A DNA stretch of 64,000 nt from Sphingopyxis sp. (GTDB lineage Bacteria; Pseudomonadota; Alphaproteobacteria; Sphingomonadales; Sphingomonadaceae), in contig NVXM01000036.1 of the NCBI GenBank assembly GCA_002733865.1, positions 1 through 64,000 on the forward strand, given 5' to 3'. This document shows positions 24,989 through 34,464 of the stretch, one piece after another. Made by a program: the position numbers and the translations under genes. Numbering within the stretch: position 1 is the first letter of the stretch; every line of letters begins with the position of its first letter. The notes below the pieces were generated by a model. The model searched no databases. It was given only the letters and a program-made list of their open reading frames with translations, and was not told the DNA's origin.

Positions 24989-27900
24989 ATGGATGACCGC
25001 GACTTTAAGTCAGAAATTGACGCGGCGCGCAGCGATCCGACGACGCTGCGCAAAATTGCGCAGGAGATTCAGGATGCCGGAGCGTCCCGCCTGCTCATGA
25101 TCAAGGCCATTCAGCTCGCGCGGGCTGCAGACAGTGGGCCACATCCTTTGGGAAAGATCTGCGGCGAACTCGGTTTACCAAGGCCTGAAGGGGTGCCCCT
25201 CTATCGCTACAAGCTCGCGCCGGGCGTGTTCGACAGGATCGAGAAAAAACTTGTCATCAATCTGGAGTCGGACCTGATCCGGCCCGCTCTCGCCGCTGCA
25301 TTTGTCGTCTGGGCCGCCGACTGGTTCCGGCGATCATATCAGGGCGGCATGCAGCGCTGGAGCGATATCGAAGCATCACTTGGCCTGACTTTGCCACAAT
25401 CGGAATGGCGTGATCTCGCTGATCGCGGATTCAGGGCGTGGAAAATTGACCCGTTGATTACTGCGCATGGCAACCAGCGCCTTGCCAATCTTGCGCGGCA
25501 TGGCGGATTTCCTGCTGCCGCAATTTCCAGCGGGGCAAGCTGGCCCCGCCGCTTCCTTGAGCGAGCAGTCGGCGAGCTTCTCGGGTCGGACATCCAGGAT
25601 GTCACCACCGCCGTGGAGATCTGTGAACGCAACGACTATTTGCTTCCATCGATATGGCGTAGCCAGGAAATGTACGCAATTTGCGGAGAGCTCGCATCCA
25701 AAATCGTGGAGTTGCGAGCATTCGTTGACAAGGCGATGCCGGCTGATGGACGCCCTTATTCAGCCCGGCTAGACGACGCTTACGAAGACTGGCGAGATGA
25801 ACTGCCGATGACGCTCGATGGAGCGGCGGCCGGTCTTATCGATACGCTCCTCGAGGCGAGAACACTCAAAGGTACTGGTACCATTCGGGTTGGACGTGTG
25901 ATGCGTCTTACAGGCGGCGATTGGCGTGAGTGCCTCGACTTCCATCTCAACGGTCGCTGGGAAGACAAGGACCATAGTCTTGCGATCGATGATAGTGTCC
26001 GGGTCTTTCTCCAGCCTTCAAGTGAGCTCGCAGACCGCATTTCCGGTCGTCTCGCTTACCTCGAGTTCGAATCCGGCAATTGCTGGATTGCTCGTGCCAT
26101 GCGAAGCGAGACAGCAATCGAGTATCCGCTCGACCTTGCCGTAGCAGCTGAGTTTCATTCACGCGGCGAACGGCTGACCCGAGAATTTATCCTCCCAGGA
26201 GGAAAACCGGTCTCGAATGGATTACGGGTCTTTGAACGCCGCAGCGGAGAAAACGACGACAGCGTATTCGCACTCATCGGGCAAGGATCCGGTGGCTATC
26301 GCACAGAAGCGGTCTTCATTGATGTGCCGCGTGACTGGGCCCTTCGCGGCAAAGACAGCAATTCCGAAATTGAACCTGAGGACTTCGCATTCGCTGCCGA
26401 TCGCTTACTTTACCGCTGTGCTGGCCAGATTATCGCCGAAAAGCCGAATGGCGATACATACCTGGTCCGGACAGGTCAGAGCGCGGACAGGAAGGATCGC
26501 CTGGCAATCGTTGCGGATGCTCCTTCCGGCGTACAGGCGCCGAGTGGTGAGCGGCTGCTGAAGCATCCCTTCCACGCACAAGTGGAAGATGGCGTTTCGC
26601 GGCGCACAGGAACCCGCGGGGAAGTTTGCTGGCGTTTCGTTGGAGAGAAATCCTGGCGTGAAGATCTGGCAAGCGCAGGTCCAGGCGCTTGCGAGTTCGC
26701 CTGGCTCGACGGTTCGACGAGACACGTGCGTGACCGTGTTACCGCCGTTGTGCTTCCGTGCGAATTCGCGCTGACCCAAAGGATAAATGCATCTCATGCC
26801 GTGATCACTCTGGAGGGATGGACCGGGAAGGCCACACTCGGGGATGACGCCCGTGATGTTGAGCATCAGTGGACAGTCCGGATCGATCCGCCTCGCCGCG
26901 CGCTGCTTACACTGCATCTCGTTATGCCACAGAGTTCGGCTCTCGAGCTCAGCGTTCCGCTGCGGTCAAAAGAATGGCTTACGACTTGGGATGGAGAGCT
27001 GGTGCGGCGGGACGCCATACTTGGTCTGGCCGATTTGCGCGATACGGTCGCCCGAGCGCCAGCGAGTGCTGTCCTAATGGGCGAAGTTGCTCATCACACC
27101 GGATCATCGCTTGAAGCCAGCTGGAAATTTGACGGTGAACTGGGCCTGTCGGCTTTGCGGAACGACATCGCGGCACTGATGCGACCGCTCGGCATCGACG
27201 CCAAGGTCAAGCTCAACTTCCTCAATGGTAGCGAAGACTACTGGTATGTGACCGAATTTGGTAACGAGCTTGTAATGGAACCCGGTGGTGGACTTAGCCC
27301 CAAAAGCGCTATTGTCGGTGAGGCAACCCGTATCTGTGGTCGTTATCTGGGTGCGCCGGAGAAGGAAGTCGATTTTGGCTTTTTTGAAGGGACCGGAAGT
27401 CTTATTGGCGCACGGTCCTTCACGCTCCCGCGTCTGCGAGGCCCATGGCTAGTTTACCTCCGCGATGGCACTCGGATCCTTACCCGGCCGAAGTACATTG
27501 GCGGAGATGAGCCGGCTGATCCTCCTCAGCATGCGTTGGGACGCGCGATGGCGCAGCCTTACGAAATAGCCCAGCTTGACCTAGACGCGCTTCTGCAGAA
27601 TATTCAGCAGAACCCGCAAAGCAAAGAAGCATCGAAGGCATTAAGCGCTTTGATGGAGTTGGCAGTCTCACTGGATGGGTTGCGGCCGCAGACCTTCAAT
27701 GTTTTCGAAAAATTCGAAAGTGCAGGATTGGTCGGCCCATTGCTTCTCTATCGTTGTGAAGAGCGCCATCTGACCGCTCTCTTGGAGCTTTTTGACGGTC
27801 TAGCGTCGAGCTGGACCTTACTACCAAAAAACGCTTGGGATGCGGCCTTTCAGGCACAGGGCACTTTTCTGGTTAGCAAGTTTGACGATCTTCGATGGGC

Positions 27901-28285
27901 AATGGACAATATCTCCGAGCGTGAGCACGAGATTGCCGCCCGGGCACCTCAACTGGCGCCGCTTATCTGTCGCGACTATTCGCCGCTGCCCTATGATGAT
28001 GTCCGCCAACATTTCGCGAGCCATACCAGCGACATTATCAATATGACTGCAGGCGGCTTCAACCCCTTCCGAAATGAATTCAGTGACCTGCTTCCCCGCG
28101 AAAGTTTCGCCGAAGAGTTGATGCGGGTTTTTGATGCGCCTTTTGCCGCCGCACTCTCGGCCGCTGGGGCTGTTCTTCTCGACAAAGAACAAATCCTGAC
28201 CGTGAAGGACGTCGAACGACGCCACCCTAATTATTATGCAAAAGCCTATGGCTATGCCCTCTCGGAGCTTAAAAATGGCCGCTAG
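24989..28285 (+). CDS. druH: Druantia type III DruH-like protein
   Basis: This 1098-residue protein has no recognisable enzyme motif. It matches what I know as the STY4851/ECs_5259 family, which pairs with a roughly 2000-residue DUF1998 helicase. That two-gene pair is Druantia type III (druH, druE). The N-terminal third contains a Trp-rich block (VVWAADWFRRSYQGGMQRW, then ITAHGNQRLANLARHGGFP); the middle is beta-rich and the end helical. ATG 24989 is preceded by CAGGGGTAG. Its end overlaps druE by 11 nt, so the two are translated together. The role of DruH in defence is not established. Identity rests on length, partner and partial motif memory. Confidence 0.72.
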   Translation: MDDRDFKSEIDAARSDPTTLRKIAQEIQDAGASRLLMIKAIQLARAADSGPHPLGKICGELGLPRPEGVPLYRYKLAPGVFDRIEKKLVINLESDLIRPALAAAFVVWAADWFRRSYQGGMQRWSDIEASLGLTLPQSEWRDLADRGFRAWKIDPLITAHGNQRLANLARHGGFPAAAISSGASWPRRFLERAVGELLGSDIQDVTTAVEICERNDYLLPSIWRSQEMYAICGELASKIVELRAFVDKAMPADGRPYSARLDDAYEDWRDELPMTLDGAAAGLIDTLLEARTLKGTGTIRVGRVMRLTGGDWRECLDFHLNGRWEDKDHSLAIDDSVRVFLQPSSELADRISGRLAYLEFESGNCWIARAMRSETAIEYPLDLAVAAEFHSRGERLTREFILPGGKPVSNGLRVFERRSGENDDSVFALIGQGSGGYRTEAVFIDVPRDWALRGKDSNSEIEPEDFAFAADRLLYRCAGQIIAEKPNGDTYLVRTGQSADRKDRLAIVADAPSGVQAPSGERLLKHPFHAQVEDGVSRRTGTRGEVCWRFVGEKSWREDLASAGPGACEFAWLDGSTRHVRDRVTAVVLPCEFALTQRINASHAVITLEGWTGKATLGDDARDVEHQWTVRIDPPRRALLTLHLVMPQSSALELSVPLRSKEWLTTWDGELVRRDAILGLADLRDTVARAPASAVLMGEVAHHTGSSLEASWKFDGELGLSALRNDIAALMRPLGIDAKVKLNFLNGSEDYWYVTEFGNELVMEPGGGLSPKSAIVGEATRICGRYLGAPEKEVDFGFFEGTGSLIGARSFTLPRLRGPWLVYLRDGTRILTRPKYIGGDEPADPPQHALGRAMAQPYEIAQLDLDALLQNIQQNPQSKEASKALSALMELAVSLDGLRPQTFNVFEKFESAGLVGPLLLYRCEERHLTALLELFDGLASSWTLLPKNAWDAAFQAQGTFLVSKFDDLRWAMDNISEREHEIAARAPQLAPLICRDYSPLPYDDVRQHFASHTSDIINMTAGGFNPFRNEFSDLLPRESFAEELMRVFDAPFAAALSAAGAVLLDKEQILTVKDVERRHPNYYAKAYGYALSELKNGR

Positions 28286-31200
28286 TGACGCCTCCCAGTT
28301 CTCACGCTTGTCTCCCATGGATGTTCACCAGCGGTTGCGAACCGGTCTCGCCGAAGCGGTCGTTTCCCGTGCGGGCATCCGGCATGAAGGCCTCAACGCT
28401 TTTCTCAGACGGAATCTCGCCGGAACAGACCCGCATCAGGGTGGACTTCTGTCCGAGCAACTTTTTCAGGCAGCCCCAGGCTACGTGTCGTCTGGCAAAC
28501 GCCCTGACCAATTGCAGACGCTCCTGCACCCGCGCACAATTGATGCCATCAGCCAAACGTCGGTCGCCGACCTACGCTTCGATTATGAGGCCTATGCACA
28601 CCAGCTGAGCACTTGGGAGCTTTTAAGCGCTAAAGACCCGCAATCCGTCTTGGTTTCCAGCGGCACGGGCTCGGGAAAGACTGAATGCTTTCTTGTTCCG
28701 ATGCTGGATGATCTGGTTCGTGAAGCGGCAACAGAAGGTCCATTGACCGGTGTCCGAGCTTTGATGCTGTATCCGCTCAATGCGCTGATCGCGAGTCAGG
28801 AAAAGCGTCTTACGGCCTGGACAAAGCCGCTTCACGGCGATGTCCGGTTTGCTCTCTACAACGGCTTGATGGGAACGGCGCGAAAGTCAAACCGCGACAA
28901 GGCCGAACACGAGATCCCGCACCAGGTCCTCTACCGTGAAACCCTTCGCGCCAACCCGCCTCCGATCCTCGTCACCAACCAGACGATGCTCGAATATATG
29001 ACGATCCGGCGTGAAGATCGCCAAATCCTCGATAAGTCTCAAGGCAAGCTTCGCTGGATCGTCATCGACGAAGCGCACAGCTATATCGGCTCGGCAGCGG
29101 CAGAGCTGTCGCTCCTGCTCCGGCGCGTGATGAATGCCTTCGAGGTTAATCCAGATCAGGTGCGATTTGTCGCAACGTCAGCCACGATCGGATCGGCCGA
29201 TGATGAGAGGGCGCGAGAAGATCTCCAGAGATTTCTTGCTGACATTGCCGGAGTTCCGCTCGACCGCGCGCATGTTGTGGTGGGTAAACCTCAACCGGTC
29301 GACCTATCAAAGGTCCTGACTGCGTCCGATGATCCCGCCGCTCAGTCTATTGCCGAGAAGCTCGAGCGAGAACCGCAAACTCTTGCTTCACTCAGAACCC
29401 TCGCCCCGAACGCAGGGCAGGTCCTCCTCGACTTGTCCGCGCACAATGCAGCAGAGGCAAAGCCTGTCCTGCCGATGCGCGCGCACAGTTTTACGCGGGC
29501 AATTCCCGGTCTCTGGACATGCATCAATCCCGATTGCTCTGGTGAAGCGCGGCCAAAGGGCTGGCCGTTTGGCACTGTCCTGTTCGAGCAGCGGGCTCAA
29601 TGTCCGCATTGCCAGTCATTGGTGTTTGAGATCCAGAATTGCCTCGATTGCGGCGAACCCTATCTGCCGGCCAATGACATGGGTGACCGAATTCTTCCTC
29701 GTGGAAGCGATCACGATGCCGACGAATTTCGTGAGGACAGCTACCGGGAGCAGGATCATGATGATGCTGATGACGATGATGAGCCAAGGCACGAAGGAGT
29801 TGGTCATCCGCGGTTGATAGCCATCAATCCGAAATCCGATGCGAAAGCCACGGGCTTCGACGTTAGAAGCGGCGAATACACCGAGCAGGCTGGCCAATTC
29901 CATCTAACGCAATTGGATGAAGGGCGCTGCCCCTCCTGTCTAGGAAACAAACGTCGCGGGCGGCCTGCGGTTTTCCCCTTCCGCTTTGGCACCCCTTTTC
30001 TCACTCAGAACGCCGCCCCGATCCTCCTAGAAGGTGTTTCACCGCATCAGGCAGAACATGCGCTGCCATTCGATGGCCGTCAGCTGATTAGCTTTTCCGA
30101 CAGCAGGCAGGGAACCGCGCGTTTTGCTGCAAATATCGAAACCAATGGCGAGCGAGGTTTTGTCCGCGGCTTTATCTACCATGCCGTTCAGAAGGCTGCT
30201 CATGGCGGTGATCTGACCGAAGAGCGAAGAGCCGAGCTGCTCAAGAAGAGGGCGGCTTTGGCGGTCCTTGTGACCGATATGCCGGCCTTTAAGGACGATA
30301 TTGCGAAGATTGACGCCGAGCTCGGTGGCACAGGTGCCGCAGGAGTACGTTGGCAAGACCTCGTCCCTGCGCTCGCCGCGGAGCCGGCCATTGGCATGAT
30401 GGCGAGAGTCTGGGATCTGGATCGCAGCGAACGCTTCCATAATGACCGCGAGGCGCTCGCCCGCTTCATGCTTTTGCGCGAACTTGCCCGCCGTCCCCGC
30501 AATGCCAATGCAATGGAAACGCTTGGGCTTGCGCGGCTGCGCTTCCCGGACATCGAGAGAATTGGTCAGGACAAGCTACCGGCGCTCGTGAGCGAGAAGG
30601 GCTACTCGATCGAGCACTGGCGCGATTTCCTGTATTACATGGTTGATTATCTGCGCGGCCAATTCGCCCTAGACGTTGATCACGGCGACGCACGCTGGAT
30701 GCCAGGACGGGCTCGACCGCGTAACGTGATCGGACCCGATCAACCACCAGGTGAAAAGCGCGACGCTTCCTGGCCGACAGTCAATTCTAAGGGTCGGCAG
30801 CCCGATGGCATTCTCATTGTTGCCGCCGCTCTGGGCCTTGACCTCTCTTCGGATCGCGGCCGTCATGAGATTAATCAGCTTATGCGGGCGGCTTGGGATC
30901 AGTTGGCGCCCCTTCTGTCCGGAGTTGGCGGGACTTACAGCCTGCGCCTGGAAAAGACGGCCGAGATCGAGGCTGTCAGCAAGGCCTGGCAATGCCCGCT
31001 CACCCGCCGGATTTTACCGCGACTGGTCTTTGGTAAATCGCCCAATCTCGTCAGCGCGGGGAAGATCTTCGCGAGCCAGCCCGCTATCGAAGTGCGGCTC
31101 CCGCGCCTTCCGCAAACAAGACCACTTTCGACTGAACAGCGAGAGGAAATAACGGCCTGGCTTGGTGCCAACGAACAAGTAGCGACCCTTCGCGAGCGCG

Positions 31201-34200
31201 GCATCTGGATGAACTGGCACGATCAGGCAGCGCTAGCGACGCCATATCTGCGAGCCGAAGAGCACAGCGCACAGCAGCCTCCTCAACGGCTGCGCGAATT
31301 CGAGGAGCAGTTTAAAGTTGGCGACATCAATCTTCTGGCCTGCTCGACCACAATGGAAATGGGCGTCGATATCGGCTCGATTGAAGCTGTGCTCATGACC
31401 AACGTCCCTCCCTCGATCGCCAACTATAACCAGCGGGCCGGCCGTGCGGGCCGCCGCGGACAGGGCTTCTCTACCAGCCTCACGATCGCCCGGAATACAC
31501 CGCTCGATCTCGAAACCTTTGCTGATCCGGCAGGCTACCTGCGGCGCAAGTTAGCCTCTCCGCGCGTATCGCTTGATTCTGACCGGATCGCACAGCGTCA
31601 CGCCAACGCTTACCTGCTCGCGGAGTGGTTTCGCGAAGTCGACGGTGAATTCGCCAAGACAAAAAATGGCGATTTTTTTGGCTGCCGCTCGGACCTCCGT
31701 CCATTTGAAGGCCGCGCTCCGGTTGACGCCTTCTGCGAGTGGCTTGAGCTTCCGGCGACAACTCCGGCCACGAAAAGTGGGCTCAAGCGGCTCCTCAAGG
31801 GAACTGGCCTAGAGTACGACACTGAGATCAGAAAACACACGGCGGATATGTTCGCCGATGAAACTGGGAACTTCCGGCGCACGTGGCAGCGCCTCAAGGA
31901 GGATGGGGACGCGCTCGAAGGTCCGGCGAAGAAGGCGATAGAATTCCAGGCCCGGCGCCTCTGCAAAGAGTTCCTTTTAAAGGAACTCGCCAATCGTTCG
32001 CTTATTCCAGGCAGCGGCTTCCCGACTGCAGTCGTCCCTTTCGACACCCTTTGTGCAGAAACCCAAAAGGCGCAGGAGCGCAATCGATCAGACGATGAAG
32101 GCGCCCGCGACCGGCGCTATGAATGCCCCACACGAAATGCCGACATAGCTATTCGCGAGTATGCCCCAGGTGCCGAGGTTGTCGTCGACGGCTTGGTCTG
32201 GAAATCAGCCGGGGTCACTCTTAACTGGCTGAGCCCGATCGATAGCGGTCATCGCGAGCCCCAGAACCTTCGCTGTGCCTGGTGGTGTGATCATTGTGGC
32301 GGCGCAGGAAGTGATCACCAGATGCCGGATCACTGTGATCATTGCGGTGAACAGGCAATCAACATCGAGCAGTTTCTCGATCCTTCCGGATTCCGCGTGG
32401 ACTGGAATGCGCAGCCTCACGCCGATACTGATCAGGCGGTTTATATCGAACCAAAGTCTCCCAAGGTCAGCGTGGGCGATGCTCTCTGGCAGCCTTTGTT
32501 GCAGCCCGAAAGTGGCCGGATCCGCGCTTCACACGAAGGGTATATCTATCACCATTCGCGCGGGCCTAAAGACAAGGGCTACGAGATTTGCCTCGAATGC
32601 GGACGGGCCGGGGATGCGGGGACTGATGCTCTTAAAGACCACAGGCCGCTTACCCCGAGAAACAAGAAAGCGATGGATCGCTGCCCCGGCAACGACGAGG
32701 GCTATGCGATAACGGGGGCCCTCGCTTTGGGTCACGAAGTCCTCACCGACGTTATCGAGGTCCAGTTGCCAGGGCTGGAAAGCGATGGCGCGGCCTGGGC
32801 GTTTGGCGCAGCGCTGCGCGAGGGTCTTGTGCGCTGGCTAGGGATCGAGCCTCGGGAACTGGGAATCGCGGTGGCAGCCAGAGATGGTAAGCTTGGCCGC
32901 AGAGTCCCATCGGTTTACCTGTTCGATGAAGCGTCCGGCGGTGCAGGATATGCTCCGAGGCTTCTTGACGATATCTATCACGTCTTCGAGCGAGCGGCTC
33001 AAGTCCTCGATTGCCCGAATGAGTGTGAGATGGGCTGTTCTGCCTGCGTGCTTTCTGCCGATCTCTACAAGCAACAGGGTAAACTCGACAGGCGTGCTGC
33101 ACTCGTTGCAGTCCAGGCCTTCCTTGAGACGAATGCCGAACTGCCAGAGGAAGATCGGGCTGTTGCAGATGCAAGGCCCATCAATGATGCGGCAAACACG
33201 CTTCTGCTGAAAGCAGGCGGCGGAGACATCATCTCGATCTTCTTGCCGTCGTCGTTCGATCTGGCTGAGCTGACATCAACCAAGATGCGGTCTTTCTTCT
33301 CGGCAGCCTCGGCACGGGGATTGCCTGTCACGCTGGTGCTCGATGCGAAGTCGTTTGAAAACCTGGAAGAAGTTGAGCGGCGATTCCTGCGCGATGCTTC
33401 GGTGCGCTTCGAGTTCGCTCTTGGTCTTGCAAAAGCAGAAGGCGGACCCTTCGATAGCGTTCGCCTCGCTGAACTGAAATCGGGCGACCGCGTGACAGGG
33501 TTCTTCTCGCGCGATGCGAACGCTGCTCAGCCCGGTGAACTCTGGGGCGTAGGCGAAACGCACGCAGTGGTTGCCGGTAGTCAGGATAGCCATACTATTT
33601 TTGAGCCAATCAACCCAGAGGATCTGGAGCGTCAGGTTGCAGCGGGAGATCAGGTGGAGCTGATGCAAGGGTTTGGCCAGTGTCCTGTGGGTCAGTTTGG
33701 CAAACGGTTTGGATCGAAGCTGAAACAGCAAATGGAGGCGGCTGGTGTCTGGAAGCCTGGCAATCTTATGCGGATCACCTACACCGACCGCTATCTCAAC
33801 GCGCCTCTTCCCATGCTTCTCTTCCTGCGGACGTGTGAAACTTTGTCTATAGACCTGAAGGCCGAAGGACCGGTCGAAGTCGATATTGTGGTCCAGCCAC
33901 TGAAGAAAGATCGGCCACCTCATCGGATCTTTCATGACTGGGAGCATGAAGACGACCGGGCGGACGTTGCCGAGCTGCTGGGCGAAAAGTTTGGCCTCGA
34001 TGTCGACCTTCAGGTCGCGGCAAACTCGGATCATGGCCGCAAGCTCGAACTTGAATACGCCGATGGCGAGAAGGTTCTCGTGCTGCTCGACCAGGGATTT
34101 GGATACTGGCGCATAGCGGGCAGCCCGCCTCGCCATGATTTCAGAGCGGCACCGGCCGTTCAGGCCAGCGCGCTGTTACGCTCAACTTCTGCGGTTTCCG

Positions 34201-34244
34201 GCGTGGGAGAGAGCTATTATGCAGTGAAGAGAGGCACGAAGTGA
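28275..34244 (+). CDS. druE: Druantia DruE, giant DUF1998 helicase
   Basis: At 1989 residues this is the hallmark Druantia protein. The superfamily 2 helicase core has Walker A SSGTGSGKT (about 128-136), DEAH near 265, SATIG as motif III, and motifs V-VI (STTMEMGVDIGS; QRAGRAGRRGQG near 1050). Two zinc-ribbon-like Cys clusters interrupt it (CINPDC...CPHC...CLDCGE; WWCDHCG...CDHCGE). The DUF1998/MZB part has YLFDEASGGAGY and the Cys cluster CPNECEMGCSAC near 1580. A further C-terminal domain (about 1830-1970) contains YTDRY, HGRKL and LDQGFGYW and resembles the tail of ZorD. ATG 28275 lies within the last codons of druH. No methyltransferase or DrmB is present, so it is not DISARM. Confidence 0.85.
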   Translation: MAASDASQFSRLSPMDVHQRLRTGLAEAVVSRAGIRHEGLNAFLRRNLAGTDPHQGGLLSEQLFQAAPGYVSSGKRPDQLQTLLHPRTIDAISQTSVADLRFDYEAYAHQLSTWELLSAKDPQSVLVSSGTGSGKTECFLVPMLDDLVREAATEGPLTGVRALMLYPLNALIASQEKRLTAWTKPLHGDVRFALYNGLMGTARKSNRDKAEHEIPHQVLYRETLRANPPPILVTNQTMLEYMTIRREDRQILDKSQGKLRWIVIDEAHSYIGSAAAELSLLLRRVMNAFEVNPDQVRFVATSATIGSADDERAREDLQRFLADIAGVPLDRAHVVVGKPQPVDLSKVLTASDDPAAQSIAEKLEREPQTLASLRTLAPNAGQVLLDLSAHNAAEAKPVLPMRAHSFTRAIPGLWTCINPDCSGEARPKGWPFGTVLFEQRAQCPHCQSLVFEIQNCLDCGEPYLPANDMGDRILPRGSDHDADEFREDSYREQDHDDADDDDEPRHEGVGHPRLIAINPKSDAKATGFDVRSGEYTEQAGQFHLTQLDEGRCPSCLGNKRRGRPAVFPFRFGTPFLTQNAAPILLEGVSPHQAEHALPFDGRQLISFSDSRQGTARFAANIETNGERGFVRGFIYHAVQKAAHGGDLTEERRAELLKKRAALAVLVTDMPAFKDDIAKIDAELGGTGAAGVRWQDLVPALAAEPAIGMMARVWDLDRSERFHNDREALARFMLLRELARRPRNANAMETLGLARLRFPDIERIGQDKLPALVSEKGYSIEHWRDFLYYMVDYLRGQFALDVDHGDARWMPGRARPRNVIGPDQPPGEKRDASWPTVNSKGRQPDGILIVAAALGLDLSSDRGRHEINQLMRAAWDQLAPLLSGVGGTYSLRLEKTAEIEAVSKAWQCPLTRRILPRLVFGKSPNLVSAGKIFASQPAIEVRLPRLPQTRPLSTEQREEITAWLGANEQVATLRERGIWMNWHDQAALATPYLRAEEHSAQQPPQRLREFEEQFKVGDINLLACSTTMEMGVDIGSIEAVLMTNVPPSIANYNQRAGRAGRRGQGFSTSLTIARNTPLDLETFADPAGYLRRKLASPRVSLDSDRIAQRHANAYLLAEWFREVDGEFAKTKNGDFFGCRSDLRPFEGRAPVDAFCEWLELPATTPATKSGLKRLLKGTGLEYDTEIRKHTADMFADETGNFRRTWQRLKEDGDALEGPAKKAIEFQARRLCKEFLLKELANRSLIPGSGFPTAVVPFDTLCAETQKAQERNRSDDEGARDRRYECPTRNADIAIREYAPGAEVVVDGLVWKSAGVTLNWLSPIDSGHREPQNLRCAWWCDHCGGAGSDHQMPDHCDHCGEQAINIEQFLDPSGFRVDWNAQPHADTDQAVYIEPKSPKVSVGDALWQPLLQPESGRIRASHEGYIYHHSRGPKDKGYEICLECGRAGDAGTDALKDHRPLTPRNKKAMDRCPGNDEGYAITGALALGHEVLTDVIEVQLPGLESDGAAWAFGAALREGLVRWLGIEPRELGIAVAARDGKLGRRVPSVYLFDEASGGAGYAPRLLDDIYHVFERAAQVLDCPNECEMGCSACVLSADLYKQQGKLDRRAALVAVQAFLETNAELPEEDRAVADARPINDAANTLLLKAGGGDIISIFLPSSFDLAELTSTKMRSFFSAASARGLPVTLVLDAKSFENLEEVERRFLRDASVRFEFALGLAKAEGGPFDSVRLAELKSGDRVTGFFSRDANAAQPGELWGVGETHAVVAGSQDSHTIFEPINPEDLERQVAAGDQVELMQGFGQCPVGQFGKRFGSKLKQQMEAAGVWKPGNLMRITYTDRYLNAPLPMLLFLRTCETLSIDLKAEGPVEVDIVVQPLKKDRPPHRIFHDWEHEDDRADVAELLGEKFGLDVDLQVAANSDHGRKLELEYADGEKVLVLLDQGFGYWRIAGSPPRHDFRAAPAVQASALLRSTSAVSGVGESYYAVKRGTK

Positions 34245-34438
34245 ACCTTGCTCGTCTCAGCGCATCTTTCGCATCTATCAAATCTTTGGCGATGGCACAC
34301 GGAGCTTTCGGCCTGATTGACTGCTTCAGGCACCAGACCTTCATTTTGGGAGCCAAGCAGGGCAGAGGGTTAGATCGTGCAGAAAAACATGAAATTGAGT
34401 TAGAGATGTTCGGTCAATCCGCGAGCGTTTACGTTTAG
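34241..34438 (+). CDS. Possible small ORF coupled to druE
   Basis: This 65-codon frame starts at a GTG that overlaps the druE stop as GTGA, the spacing used for coupled translation. The product has no recognisable motif and its composition is unremarkable. It could equally be a chance frame in the 220-bp gap before hsdM. I list it only because of the overlap. Confidence 0.22.
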   Translation: MNLARLSASFASIKSLAMAHGAFGLIDCFRHQTFILGAKQGRGLDRAEKHEIELEMFGQSASVYV

Positions 34439-34464
34439 AACCCAATCAGAAAGAAACCTGAGCA

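Noticed and set aside
24989..34244. DISARM system
   Set aside because: DUF1998 and helicase parts are in one giant protein, and no DrmB, DrmC or DNA methylase is present; the two-gene pair fits Druantia III.
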